Shown here: in pieces, positions 52,716 through 61,699 of the stretch
Numbering within the stretch: position 1 is the stretch's first letter
Layout: each line of letters opens with the position of its first letter
DNA from: Prorocentrum cordatum
Taxonomy: Eukaryota; Sar; Dinophyceae; Prorocentrales; Prorocentraceae
Assembly (NCBI GenBank): GCA_963575745.1
Contig: CAUYUJ010016138.1
Coordinates: forward strand, 674,426 to 738,425
DNA length: 64,000 bases
Reading direction: 5' to 3'
Program-made: the position numbers and the translations under genes
Notes under the pieces: model-generated
The model's input: only the letters and a program-made list of their open reading frames with translations
The model's database searches: none
Told to the model about the DNA's origin: nothing

Positions 52716-54602
52716 GCGCTGCAGCGCCAGCTGTGCTGCGATTTGTTCGCAGGATGCGCGGTTCCAGCTCGCGACGATGCGGGCCGAGACCGCGAGCGAC
52801 ATCCGGCCGCGCGGACTGCCGATGCTACTGGACGCAATCCTCGCGCAGTTCTGGCCTGATCAGGGGCACAACTTCGGCGCGGGCATCAGCTTGCGGCTGC
52901 GCCCCGACGGCGCGACGGAGCTCATCCAGATGGACCTCGGAATTTACATACAGCCGCTGCAGCGGTCGCCGCATAGCACCCAAGATTAGTTAGCATACAT
53001 GTGCACATGTATATATCCATTACGCCTTCTTGCGTCGCTGCAGCGACTCTGTCGGATCGCGGACGAGGATGCAATACACCGCTTGATCGGAATGAAAGGT
53101 TCGTCAGGAATCAAACCATGTTTTACGTGCCGCAACGTGTTCTTGAAGGGCGGAGTTCGGGATATAGTTGCTTCTGATGCGACGGGTGTCGCTGTTCACC
53201 ACTCGGAACCAGATGCGTCGCGGCTGCAGCCGATGACGGCGCCGTTGCTCGATGCCACCTGCAACAGATTGATCGAAGGGGTCAACATCATGAACAAGGG
53301 CGAGTTCCAGGAGTTGGAGCGCCGACTTGGCTGGAACTGGGGCCCCCATTTGCCTGAGCGGGCTCGGAAACTCAAGCCGCTCGAGACAGTCATATTTGAT
53401 TGGATGCATTGTATTTTCGTCAACGGTGCATATAGCATTCTGGTGTTCCAAATGTTTCGAAGGTTCAAGGGTTACTGGGCGCGTGCAGACGCATATTTCC
53501 AGGGCTGGTCGTTTCCAGGGCGCCACTCCATCTCCCCCGACACGCGCGCGATCTTCGGCGAGAAGCGCGCGAGGTCCCACGTTGACAGCAAGCATTTCAA
53601 GTGCACCGCCAGCGAGGGGCTCACAACCACGCAACTATCATTGCATGCTTCGCGCCCCCGCCAGACCAATAATACATGCGCTGCAGCGCGCGTGAATCTC
53701 TGTAGGATATGTACTGCGCCCCTCTTGTTCGGACATGCGTTCGCGCGGGCGGATTGACGTGTTTCTTCAGGGAGGTGGCTAGCGACGCTGCAGCGCCTGC
53801 AGTCCAATCGGCTTGCGCAGTGTTCGAGGCGCACACGATCGTCGTGGAAGAAATCCTACGAGTATCCAGGCGCCAGGCAGACGCGGATAAGCTGCGGGCT
53901 GCGGTTAACAGGTTTTTGCTGTCATACAGCAGCGTCTTTGGCAAGGAAACGATGGCGCAGAAGTTCCATTACCTGCACCACTTCGCCAACTACGCGAGGC
54001 GTTGGGGCCATGTGGCGCTGCCGTCGTGCTGGGTTTTGGAGCGCAAGCACAAGACCAGCAAGCGCTTTGCGAACGCTCTTCAGGCGGGGGCTGCAGCCTC
54101 CAGCGGCTGGGGCGCCAATGTCCTGAAGAGCGTCACCGAGCGGCACCTGTGGCAGCTCATGGATGGCGGCACCTTTAAGGTTAACTGCTTGGTTAACGCC
54201 ACCAGGCCGTCCAAGGCCATCCCGCGCGAACTGCTGCAGCAGTTCGGGCCTGCGGACTTTGTTGCGTCCGCTGCAGCGCGGCGCCGCTACCACGACGTCA
54301 AATACGGCGACGCCGTGCTGTTGGAGGACGGAGGAGGGGAACACATTGCGGCCGAGGTGTTGAAACACCTCTCCTTCACCAAGAACGGCCACTACTATGG
54401 CTTGAGCTTGGTCCTGCCCTACTTCTTCAAGGAGAAGCTGCCCCCGCGCGCCCCCGCGCACGTGCTTGGCGGCGATGCCGACGCCTTTTGGGCGCACACG
54501 GCGAGCATCGAGTGCTCGCTCGCGCGGGCGCCGCGCGAGGGCGGCGGCATCCGTGCGGCGCGCCCGATACGGTCGCAGCCGCGGTGGTGCGCTTTAGCTT
54601 AA
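51363..54602 (+). CDS. Gene B: DWMH/ERKHK-type dinoflagellate family protein (multi-exon, one frameshift)
   Basis: Early exon 51363-51443 (27 codons: MDIAASDVAKQKLNEALTSL...) follows AG and precedes GTGACC. The main exon, from about 52120, reads KLRRLSRLRAELPFM, GIPELGSRRQDIRDAREL, PAAMLWHC and PRPWRIVIYGDEI. A frame slip near 52500-52512 leads to LAHVQNRKSWGIYWTIAEFG. Exon 52756-52953 reads RPRGLPMLLDAILAQFW. Exon from about 53062 reads MKGSSGIKPCFTCRNVF (a Cys pair) and VIFDWMHCIFVNGAYS. The last exon (about 53795-54602) reads MAQKFHYLHHFANYARRWGH and LPSCWVLERKHKTSKRFA. I remember this order from a large dinoflagellate family; the zinc-ribbon-like pair and Asp-Trp-Met-His hint at a transposase ancestor. 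Intron ends lie next to CTGCAG palindromes. Confidence 0.65.
51444..52115. other. Presumed intron of gene B
   Basis: Contains five CTGCAG or CTGTAG palindromes and a GGA-rich block (51660-51910). GCGGAGGGGGCCCTCCGC (52073-52090) and GAGGCAAGCCTGCCTC (52106-52121) are short hairpins at its 3' end. Confidence 0.5.
52603..52755 (+). other. Gene B intron with GA run and palindrome
   Basis: Starts near GATGGCGTTGC and ends TTCGCAG before GATGCGCGG, so GATG stands at both borders. It holds a GA run (52646-52714) and a 14-bp CTGCAG palindrome at 52715-52728. Confidence 0.5.
52954..53062 (+). other. Gene B intron bounded by two palindromes
   Basis: CCGCTGCAGCGG lies at its 5' edge (52954-52965) and GTCGCTGCAGCGAC 15 bases before its 3' edge (53034-53047). 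The coding frame resumes at IADEDAIHRLIGM. Confidence 0.5.
53630..53797 (+). other. Gene B intron with two palindromes
   Basis: Between the KCTASEGL end of one exon and the CAVFEAHTIVVEE start of the next. Palindromes at 53678-53689 and 53786-53795, the second touching the 3' border. Exact splice sites are uncertain. Confidence 0.4.
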
Positions 54603-54823
54603 AACGTGGGTTCCTTACCGGCGCTGCAGCGCACTTTTTTACATTGCTAAATGCTTCGGTGCTGCAGCACCTGAACGTTGCATGGTCGGCGACTCCTCTT
54701 CTCCGCCTTGAAAACGTGGATTCCTTCTGCGCGCGCTGTAGCGCACCTTTTTCATTGACACTTCGGCGCTGCAGCACCTGAACAGTGCATGGTCGCCGAT
54801 TCCTCTTCTCCGCCTCGTTCCTC
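54600..54823 (+). repeat. Two-copy 112-bp tandem repeat after gene B
   Basis: AAAACGTGG-TTCCTT ... CTCCTCTTCTCCGCC occurs at 54600-54711 and 54712-54823. Each copy carries two palindromes (CTGCAG or CTGTAG centre, then GCTGCAGCACC). Confidence 0.85.
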
Positions 54824-54879
54824 CGCCTCCTCTTGCGCTGCAGCGCTAATGTCGTTGATCAGTGGTGGGGTCGTTCAAA

Positions 54880-55366
54880 CTCCTCCTTCCCCTCGTCCTC
54901 CCCCTTCCCCCCCTCCTCCTCCTGCTGCTGCTGCTCCTCCTCCTCATCTTGCTCCCCCCCCCACCCTCCTTCTCCTCTCCCCCTCCTCTGACCCCTTCTC
55001 CCCCTCCTCCTCCTGCTCCTGCTGCTGCTCCTCCTCCTCATCTTGCCCCCCCTCCTCCTTCTCCTCTCCCCCTCCTCCTCTGGCGAGGGGAGGAGGGTGG
55101 AGGAGGGGGAGGGGGAGGAGGAGGAGGAGGAGGAGGAGGAGGAGGAGCATGAGGAGGAGGAAAACGACGAGATAGCTCAGAGCGAGAGGAGGATGGGGAG
55201 GAGGAGGGGGGGGGGGGGAGGAGGTAGGGGAGGAGGGGAGGAGGAGGAGGAGGAAGGAGGAGGAGGGGGAGATGAGAGAGGGAGGAGGAGGAGGAGAGGA
55301 GGAGGAGGCGGAGGAGGAGCGAGAGAGAGGAGGAGAGAAGAGAGAGAAGAGAGGAGAGAGAGAGAG

Positions 55367-55454
<88 letters not shown>

Positions 55455-55462
55455 GAGAGACG

Positions 55463-55516
<54 letters not shown>

Positions 55517-55596
55517 GAGACGAGGAGACGAGAGAGAGAGAAGGATTGAGAGGAGAGATGAGAGAGAGAGATGAGAGATGAGAGAGAGCAGTCGAT

Positions 55597-55634
<38 letters not shown>

Positions 55635-55855
55635 GAGGAGGAGGAGGAGGAGGAGGAGGAGGAGGAGGAGGAGGGGATGAGGGGAGGAGGAGGACGAGGG
55701 AGGAGCGGAGGGTTAGGAGGACGAGGAGGATGAGGAGGAGGAGGACGATGGAGGAGTAGGATGATGACGAGAGGAGGAGGGCGAGAGGAGGAGGCGAGGA
55801 GGAGGAGGAGGAGGAGGAGGAGGAGGAGGATAGAAGGAGGGAGGAGGAGGAGACG
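54880..55855. repeat. CTCC tract, then GGA and GA microsatellites
   Basis: CTCCTCCTGCTGCTG-rich DNA (54880-55080) faces GGA (55085-55330, 55630-55850) and GAGA (55320-55630) arrays. Long Ser/Leu frames on the minus strand are compositional. Confidence 0.95.
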
Positions 55856-55920
55856 CCGCCCGCGCGCGTGCGGCTTACTGGCCGCGCGGGGGCGCGCCCG
55901 CCCTTTTCCCTTTGCTTCGC

Positions 55921-56306
55921 GGCTCGGGATCGCCATCGAAAAAACAGATCAAGACATGTTTTTCGATGGCGACCCCGAGCCATGGGGCAGTCTCCTCTCG
56001 GAGGACCCCTCGGGGATGTCGGGGATCCTCCTCGACATCCCCGAGGGGTGGGGCGGGCTCGGCAGCCATCGGCCCGTCGCACGTCGTCGTCCCCCAACCC
56101 TCTGGGTTGTGGACGACGGCTACGTGCGGTGGGCCGCTCTGGCTGCCGAGCGGCGCGCGGGGCCCCCCCGCCGCCCGCGCCAGCGGCAATGCCGCTGGAG
56201 ATGGCGGCGCAGAGCGCGGCGCAGGCGAACTTCGCCTGCGCCGCGCTCAGCCGCGCCAGGCTGCCGCTCGACGCGGCGGCCCTGCAGGGCCGCCGCGTCG
56301 AGCGGC
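55921..56306. repeat. Array of six head-to-tail hairpins
   Basis: (1) 55921-55946 with 55957-55981, one mismatch and one extra A. (2) 56005-56021 with 56033-56049, perfect 17 bp. (3) 56057-56100 with 56104-56151, about 45-bp imperfect arms. (4) 56180-56188 with 56190-56198, perfect 9 bp. (5) 56212-56229 with 56231-56248, perfect 18 bp around one base. (6) 56263-56306, a perfect 44-bp palindrome centred on CTGCAG. Frames open on both strands are a consequence of the symmetry. Confidence 0.95.
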
Positions 56307-56329
56307 CGTCTTGGGCTGAGGCGCGCCCG

Positions 56330-56525
56330 TCGCCGCCTCCGCCGCCGCCTCCCCCTTTCCTCCTCCTCCTCATCCTCCTCCCCGTCCTCCTCCTACTCCT
56401 CCTCCTCCTCGACATCTCCTCCTCCTTCTCCTCCTCCTCATCCTCCTTCTCCTCCTCCTCCTCTCTCCCCCTCCTCTTCCTCCTCCTCCTCCTCCTCCTC
56501 TTCCTCCTCCTTCTCCTTCTCAGAG
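56330..56525 (+). repeat. CTC microsatellite tract
   Basis: CTC/CTT triplets over about 195 bases. Confidence 0.95.
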
Positions 56526-56880
56526 TCCGCTAACCACTTAGTAAGTCCGCTAACCACTTAGTAAGTAAGCTAGCTAGCGGACTTACTATGTGGTTACTAA
56601 GTGGTTAGTAAGTGGTTACTGGGTGGTTACTAAGTGGCAGCTAAGTGGTTACTAAGTGGTTAGCAAGTGGTAGCTAGAGTGGGGACTTAGCGAGCTAACC
56701 TCTACTAGAGACTTAGCAAGGTTAGCCTCCAGCTATAAGTGGTTAGTATCTCCTACTAACCAGTTGTAGCTGGTTATACAACTTACATCCGACTTACAAC
56801 ACTTATAACCTACTTACAATTCACTTGTACGTACATACTAAATCCTCTAACCCCTTAGTATCCGCGCTAACCACCTAGCA
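56525..56880. repeat. TAACCACTTAG repeat in both orientations
   Basis: CCGCTAACCACTTAGTAAGT is present twice, then the reverse complement form CTAAGTGGTTA dominates to about 56690, and TAACCxxTTA returns at 56755-56880. AGTCCGCTA and TAGCGGACT (56543 and 56574) form an inverted pair. It resembles the GCTAAGTGG arms of the 16.8-kb fold-back element. Confidence 0.7.
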
Positions 56881-57011
56881 GCCGCCGCGGCCATCCAAGT
56901 TGGGCCCCAAAGCGACGCCCTTTGAGCCCAAAGAGGGCCCTTTGAACCCAAAAGGGGGCCTTTCTTCCCCCCCCCATTTATCGCCGCCCCTGGATTCGCG
57001 CTCAAAGGCAG

Positions 57012-58134
57012 AGCTGCGGTCGTACATGGCCGAGCTGGACGACCAGCTCGAGGAGGTGCTGGACGGAGGCGGCGTGCCAGACGACGCGCCGACGGGCGAG
57101 GATTTGGGGAAAAACACACAGGTACAAAGAATCGTCGATTCCCAGGAAAAGATGGGAAAACATGGGAAGTGGGGGGGGGAAGACGAAAATCCGGGAAATG
57201 AATCACAAGTATTGGAACACATGGGATCTGTGCGTATGTATTGGTGTGTCCCTGGGCCCCTGGCGAGGACGGGGGGCTGCCTCTCACGTCCCACCACGTC
57301 CGGGTCCACGGCGCAGAGCCCCTGGACCTCGACGTGCACGCGATGGAGCACGTGCTCGCCTCCTTCTGCGCCGAGAGCAGGCCTCGGACGGGGCAAGGAC
57401 GCGGGTGCATCCGCGCCAGGGCGCCCCCAGAACGCTCTCGGAGCGGTCCGGAAGGCTCCTCCTCCTCCTCCTCCTCCTCCTCCTCCTCCTCCTCCTCCTC
57501 CTTCTCCTTCTCCTCCTCCTCCTCCTGGGTCTCCGAGAGTCTCGATGTCTGAGGCCGCCGTACAGGGGAGGGAGCAGCGAGGGCTGCAGAACAAAGGGGG
57601 GCTCTCTGGAGCCCCCTATAAGGGGCCCTCTGGGGCCCCAGAGGGGGGGCCCTTTCGGGTCCCGAGAGGGCATCTTTCTCCCCCCCCCCCCCCGAGGTTT
57701 CGCCCCTCGGAGAACGCCTCGCGCCTGAGATTCTTGGGAACCCCCAGGGTGGTGAGATAATTACCAGGTGGCGACCGGGAATCCCAAGAAAGGTCACCGC
57801 TGGGTTTGGGGACACGGGGTCACCACCGGGTTTTGTGACTTCTGGACCCACCAGTGTTCGGGACATCCTCGGAAAACCGCACGAGTCCCCAAACTGGGTG
57901 GTGACACCAAATCGCCCGAGACTCACCGCCAGGTGTTGTCACCACCACGCTTGGGGACTACCAAGATTCGTCCGCGCGTGATCCTCGCCCCGGTTTCGCC
58001 TCCGCAGGCTGGACCCCGGCCCCGCCGGGCTGCTCCTCAAGGAGCTCGGCCTGGCCGCCGCGGGCGGCGGCGCGGGCCCCCCCCGGGCGGCGGCGGGCCG
58101 CGCGGCGCCGTGCGAGCTGGACAGCATGGACTGA
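57012..58134 (+). CDS. ECD: Ecdysoneless-like protein, last three exons
   Basis: Three exons join in phase: 57012-57095 (ELRSYMAELDDQLEEVLDGG, with the first E split by the preceding intron), 57317-57380 (EPLDLDVHAMEHVLASFCAE) and 58008-58134 (LDPGPAGLLLKELGLAAAGG, ending at TGA 58132). The pattern YMxxMDxEL, then VDxDLNxVxNLLxS followed by GPAxNLLxxxG, is the conserved C-terminus of Ecdysoneless (SGT1) family proteins, which assist pre-mRNA splicing factors and transcription in other eukaryotes. Both introns start GC (GCGAGG, GCCTCG) and end CAG, typical of dinoflagellates. The N-terminal exons were not found; they may lie upstream among unassigned DNA. The 42-codon tail after GLAAAGG is Ala/Arg-rich. 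Confidence 0.7.
57096..57316 (+). other. GC-AG intron of the Ecdysoneless-like gene
   Basis: Starts GCGAGGATTT, ends GGCGCAG; phase 1. Confidence 0.6.
57381..58007 (+). other. Second GC-AG intron, with microsatellite and palindrome
   Basis: Starts GCCTCGG, ends CCTCCGCAG; phase 2. It holds a CTC run (57455-57530) and a perfect 20-bp palindrome (CCCTCTGGGG|CCCCAGAGGG, 57626-57645). Confidence 0.6.
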
Positions 58135-58594
58135 CGGACTCCCCCCGCGCGCGCGCGGGCGCGGGCGGGCGCCCGGGCCCGAGGCCCTCGCGCCTCGAGC
58201 TGTGCCAGCCGGGCGCCTCGAGCTGTGCCACGGGGCACTCCTACGTCGAGCGCCGGGAAAAAGGTACCGAAACGCAAGGGTCTTCGCGTGTCGGGCCCTG
58301 GGGGACCCTGTTTCGACACTCGTTCTGACACTTTTCCGGGTGCTCGAGATTATGTCTGGGATGCGGTTGGTCCTTAAGTAGGATGGGAACAACAGAAGAC
58401 TGGGGGGGGGATATCATGGCGGGGGCCATGATATTTCCCCAGATTTCATGGCGCCTCTTCTTATTTCAGTAGGTCCCTGCCCCCCCCTGGGCCGCGCACA
58501 TGCCGCCAGTCATGATTTGCACCCCCCCTTTTTGGACACCCCCCTCTTGGCCGCTCCCGATCTACATTCAGGCGATCGCAGACATGGACTAAGG
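58135..58594. other. Spacer with a small hairpin
   Basis: ATATCATGGC (58411-58420) and GCCATGATAT (58425-58434) form a perfect 10-bp stem with loop GGGG. CCTCGAGCTGTGCCA is duplicated at 58193 and 58217. No gene. Confidence 0.7.
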
Positions 58595-58760
58595 TTAAGT
58601 CGGGTCTGCCCCTCTACGGGGAATATTCAAAAATAGTCAAGAAATATTATGGGGACGATTGTTTGACAATTATTTGGGTATTTTAGGGGATGATTTGATT
58701 AATTTTCATGTTTCGTCGAAAATCCCCCTGTAGGGGGACACGCCCGACTTAAGACTAAGG
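58587..58760. mobile_element. MITE with 8-bp target duplication, copy 2
   Basis: The element is 58595-58752 (158 bp), starting TTAAGTCGGGTCTGCCCCTC and ending in the complement of TTAAGTCGGGCGTGTCCC. GACTAAGG flanks it exactly on both sides (58587-58594, 58753-58760). Same family as 8350-8513 (GGAATATTCAA, GGGGACGATTGTTTGACAAT). Confidence 0.92.
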
Positions 58761-58863
58761 GGGCGCGGATTAGCGACGGGTCCCGCTTCCATGGGTAATC
58801 GCGGATCTCCGCCGCCGAGCGAGGCGGCACCGGCCGCATTCTGGGGAGGGCACCTCCCCTCAT

Positions 58864-58897
58864 CCATGGATTTGGCGACCGCGTGCCAAATCCATGG
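58864..58897. repeat. Perfect 13-bp hairpin
   Basis: CCATGGATTTGGC and its complement with an 8-base loop (GACCGCGT). Confidence 0.9.
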
Positions 58898-58899
58898 GT

Positions 58900-59137
58900 C
58901 GTTAGTCCATGTCTGCGCGCCCCCGATACATGGAAGCCGGAAGAAATGACTGGGGCCAGCCCTTGCACTCTTTCCAGCCCTGGCCAGGTTCCCTTTCTAT
59001 TTTTGTCCAGCCCTGGCGACCGCGTCCCTACTGTTTCGTGCTCGCTCCACCCATTGCCAGTGTTTCCAGCCCTGGCCACTTCCACTTTCACTGATTTTCC
59101 CGCTTCCACTGTTTCCAGCTTCGCTGTAGGCTGAAGC
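58900..59137. repeat. CCAGCCCTGGCC-type short repeat
   Basis: CCAGCCCTGGCCA, CCAGCCCTGGCGACCGCG and CCAGCCCTGGCCACTTCC recur at 58974, 59009 and 59069, with TTTCCA words between. No gene. Confidence 0.6.
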
Positions 59138-59200
59138 TTAGGTCGGGCATGTCCCTCTACAAGAGGAACAGTCAAGAATAGTTAGAAAATAGTCAGGTGA
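59138..59200 (+). mobile_element. Solo 5' end of the same MITE family
   Basis: TTAGGTCGGGCATGTCCCTC and AGTCAAGAATAGT match the left end of the two full copies. The rest is missing and a GGA run follows. Confidence 0.7.
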
Positions 59201-59201
59201 C

Positions 59202-59236
59202 GGGAGGAGGAGGAGGAGGAGGAGGAGGAGGAGGAG
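59202..59236 (+). repeat. GGA microsatellite
   Basis: About 11 GGA units next to the truncated MITE. Confidence 0.95.
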
Positions 59237-59424
59237 GAAAAGGACTCCCTTCCTCCCAGCACGTCTGGTGTTTTTCGCACTGACCCGGGTTTGCACTGAC
59301 CTGGGTCAGTGCGACCCCGACCCGAGAAGCGCGCGGGCGGACTGTGCAGGCGCGCCAGGTCGGCTTCGGGGTCGCCGTGCCGCGGAGGCAAAGAGTTCTC
59401 TGGAGGCGGGCAGGGGTGCTCGTC

Positions 59425-59535
59425 GTGGCGGGTCCTCACCACCACGGCTGGATTCTTCTCGAAATTCTGGCCCAAGCCCCACCCCAGGAGAGGTCTGGGG
59501 AGCAATGCAGGAGGATGATAGGGAGGTTCTTGGGG
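59425..59535 (+). repeat. Dispersed ~130-bp repeat, copy at 59.4 kb
   Basis: GGGTCCTCACCACCACGGCT, TTCTCGAAATTCTGG and GGAGAGGTCTGGGGAGCA match the 34.1- and 16.5-kb copies in order. Confidence 0.6.
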
Positions 59536-60476
59536 GGTCGTGCCTATATACGCCCAGGACGCCTACATTGGAATCGTTCCCTCCCGCCCTCCTCGGGTGC
59601 GCGCCCTGGAAAGTCGCCAGGCCAGGCGGAGCCGAAGCGAAGCGGAAGCGGAAGGTTCGGAACATTGGTTTATGAGTCGTTCCCCCGACATTCTCTTCAT
59701 CGTCAGCATACACTGCACGCCAGTCGTTGAAAGTTGGCATTTCTGCACTGTGCATTCCCAGAGTCCAAATTACCTGAGGCGTCTTCCTACGACAATGATC
59801 GAGTGGCTTCACCGTGTCCGACCTCTGTAGTGGGCGGGCGGGAGCCCAATCTATTTCCAACGCCTTCCTGCGTCATGTTTCTACCCACCTCTTCCGACCG
59901 ACGGGCAGCTGTATCGCTGCCTTCCTGTCCCCCCAGACACGGCCTGGCCCGCCGCTGCCCCGCCCGCCGCTGCGGCCGCCGCCTTGCGGCCGTTGCGAGG
60001 CACCCGCACGCTGCGGCAGCTCCTTCGGTCCTCGCCCTCGCCCTTCCCCGCTGGCCACTCCGCCCTGCACTGGTAGGAGGAGGAGGAGGAGGAGGAGGAG
60101 GACTTGTTCTACGCCTCCAGCGCCAGCAGCCTTTGCCTCAGCCCCTGGGTGTGGGCCCGACGCCGCTCTTGGTCCACTGCCAGAACGCCTCAGCAACGGC
60201 CGGCCGCACGGGCCATTGATGCCGAAGACATTCGTGCTGTGAGTGCATTCCCCTCCCTCCTCCTGCTCCGCATCAACCCTCTGCCCTGTCTCTTCCTCTA
60301 GCAGCCAGACAAGTAGTATGCTCCGCCCCAGCTACTAGAGCGCGCGAGCGGATTGCCTCTGCCGCGCCGCGGGGGGAAAAGTCTCCCCTCCTCCAAGGGA
60401 GGTGGGGGACAGGAACGCAAAAACACAGATCCGCGGATGTGTCGAATCAGGCTTTGGGTTTTGGACCTCGGGGCCT
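59536..60476. other. No recognised gene
   Basis: Frames on both strands, none with a motif. GGA run at 60077-60103. Confidence 0.45.
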
Positions 60477-60650
60477 CCCAGATGCATCGCCGATGCAGCC
60501 GCGATGCGGCTCGACGTGGCGCTCGATCTCCTCCGCGCCAGGGTCGCCGATGCATCGTCGACGTCGCCGACGCGCTGCCGACGCATCGCCGATGCATCGA
60601 CGACGCGGCGCGGCCGTCCGACCGCATCTACGCGGACCCCATCTGGGTGG
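60477..60650 (+). repeat. GATGCATCGCCGATG-rich repeat, copy 1
   Basis: GATGCATCGCCGATGCAGCC, GATGCGGCTCGACG and CTCGAT-TCCTCC-CGCCAG blocks recur in the same order at 61560. Part of the text is a run of GCCGATGCATCG-type palindromes. Confidence 0.8.
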
Positions 60651-60654
60651 CCTG

Positions 60655-61505
60655 TACACCCTAGGCGATGCTTAAAAAAAACCTAAGTTCTCGTCCAGAG
60701 TCTCGATTATTCTTCACTTTTCAATGTGAATCCCAAGATTTTGTATAGAAGTTCTGGTTTTTTATTCCACTTCTGAGACTACGAATTTCTTAACCCATGA
60801 TTTCTTGAGCATCTCGCAGGGTGTACGAGCCTGCCACCACTCTCAGGGTGCGCTGACAAGCTGAGCCCTCCCTGCGCGCCCGCCCGCCACTGGCGGGTGG
60901 GCACGCCCCGGGCGGCCCGCGCCGCCTGCTGCGCGCGGCAGGCGCCCGCGAGCCGTACTTCAGTACGGCAGGTGCGTGTCGTTCAAGACTGAGCGCCGCC
61001 AGGGGCCCAGAGTCGGCCAGTACGGAACGACCTGGCGATCGGAAAGCCGCCGATCGTTCAAGGTCGAACGGTCCACGTTGTGTCAGGATCCGACGCGCAG
61101 GTCGTGACGACACGAACCCGCCGTGGGTATCTGGTTTTTGGGCACTCCCAGCCAGATTCGCCCGCAAGGTGCCACGAGGAGGACCGACTTCGAACGCATA
61201 TGGCCGTCGCATTCCCACTAGGGCGATGGGCGCCCGCCCGAAATCCGGATCAATCTACAACCAAATACAGGATACATCATGATAAGTCTACACGTGTACG
61301 GATTTAAACAATATTTAACAAGTCACGGTGTGAAGCAGACATATACTGATCCAGAATGGTGTTTGGCCCTGCTCCGCCAGCTCCCAGCCCCGCAATCAGG
61401 AGACGGGTTGCGGTTGGGAGGGCAGCCGGAACACGCCATGCTTGCATGCATGGCAGGTTGTTTGCATTCCGTTGGCAATGCGGCCGCAGTTGCAGACGAA
61501 CGCAA
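60655..61505. other. No recognised gene; short hairpins
   Basis: GCCGTACTTCAGTACGGC (60952-60969) is a perfect 8-bp hairpin and CGATCG words repeat at 61033-61056. Otherwise nothing assignable. Confidence 0.5.
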
Positions 61506-61507
61506 TG

Positions 61508-61526
61508 CATCTAGGACTCCTAGATG
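61508..61526. repeat. Perfect 9-bp hairpin
   Basis: CATCTAGGA and TCCTAGATG around one C, just before the second GATGCATCG repeat. Confidence 0.85.
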
Positions 61527-61554
61527 GGGTCGGAGTCGATGGGGTCGGAGGGTC

Positions 61555-61698
61555 ACGCCACATCGCCGATGCATCGGCGATGCGGCTCGATGCGGAGTTC
61601 GATTTCCTCCACGCCAGCATCGCCGATCCAATGCCAACGTCACCGATGCATCGGCGGTACATCGGCGGTGCGGCGCAAGACTCACAGCCCATCTAATG
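61555..61698 (+). repeat. GATGCATCGCCGATG-rich repeat, copy 2
   Basis: CGCCGATGCATCGGCG is a 16-bp palindrome. GATGCGGCTCGATG and GATTTCCTCCACGCCAGCAT match copy 1 at 60500-60545 in order. Confidence 0.8.
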
Positions 61699-61699
61699 C

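Larger units (their letters stand above)
48214..54846. repeat. CTGCAG-centred palindrome family (locus-restricted)
   Basis: Exact GCGCTGCAGCGC starts at 48215, 48260, 48304, 49434, 50559, 50619, 50683, 50814, 50878, 51548, 51616, 51916, 51999, 52716, 53678, 54621 and 54835 (17 copies). Some are longer, such as an 18-bp form at 48257-48274. Same-centre variants: CGCTGCAGCG at 50992, 53786 and 54269, CCGCTGCAGCGG at 52954, GTCGCTGCAGCGAC at 53034, a perfect 22-bp palindrome at 51256-51277, GGTGCTGCAGCACC at 54658 and CTGTAG-centred forms at 51956 and 54733. I found the 12-mer nowhere else in the window. All but one or two copies lie outside inferred exons. Confidence 0.92.

Noticed and set aside
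54944-56415. Minus-strand frames of 330-412 codons rich in Ser/Leu
   Set aside because: Translations of GA and GGA microsatellites and of the hairpin array, whose symmetry keeps both strands open.
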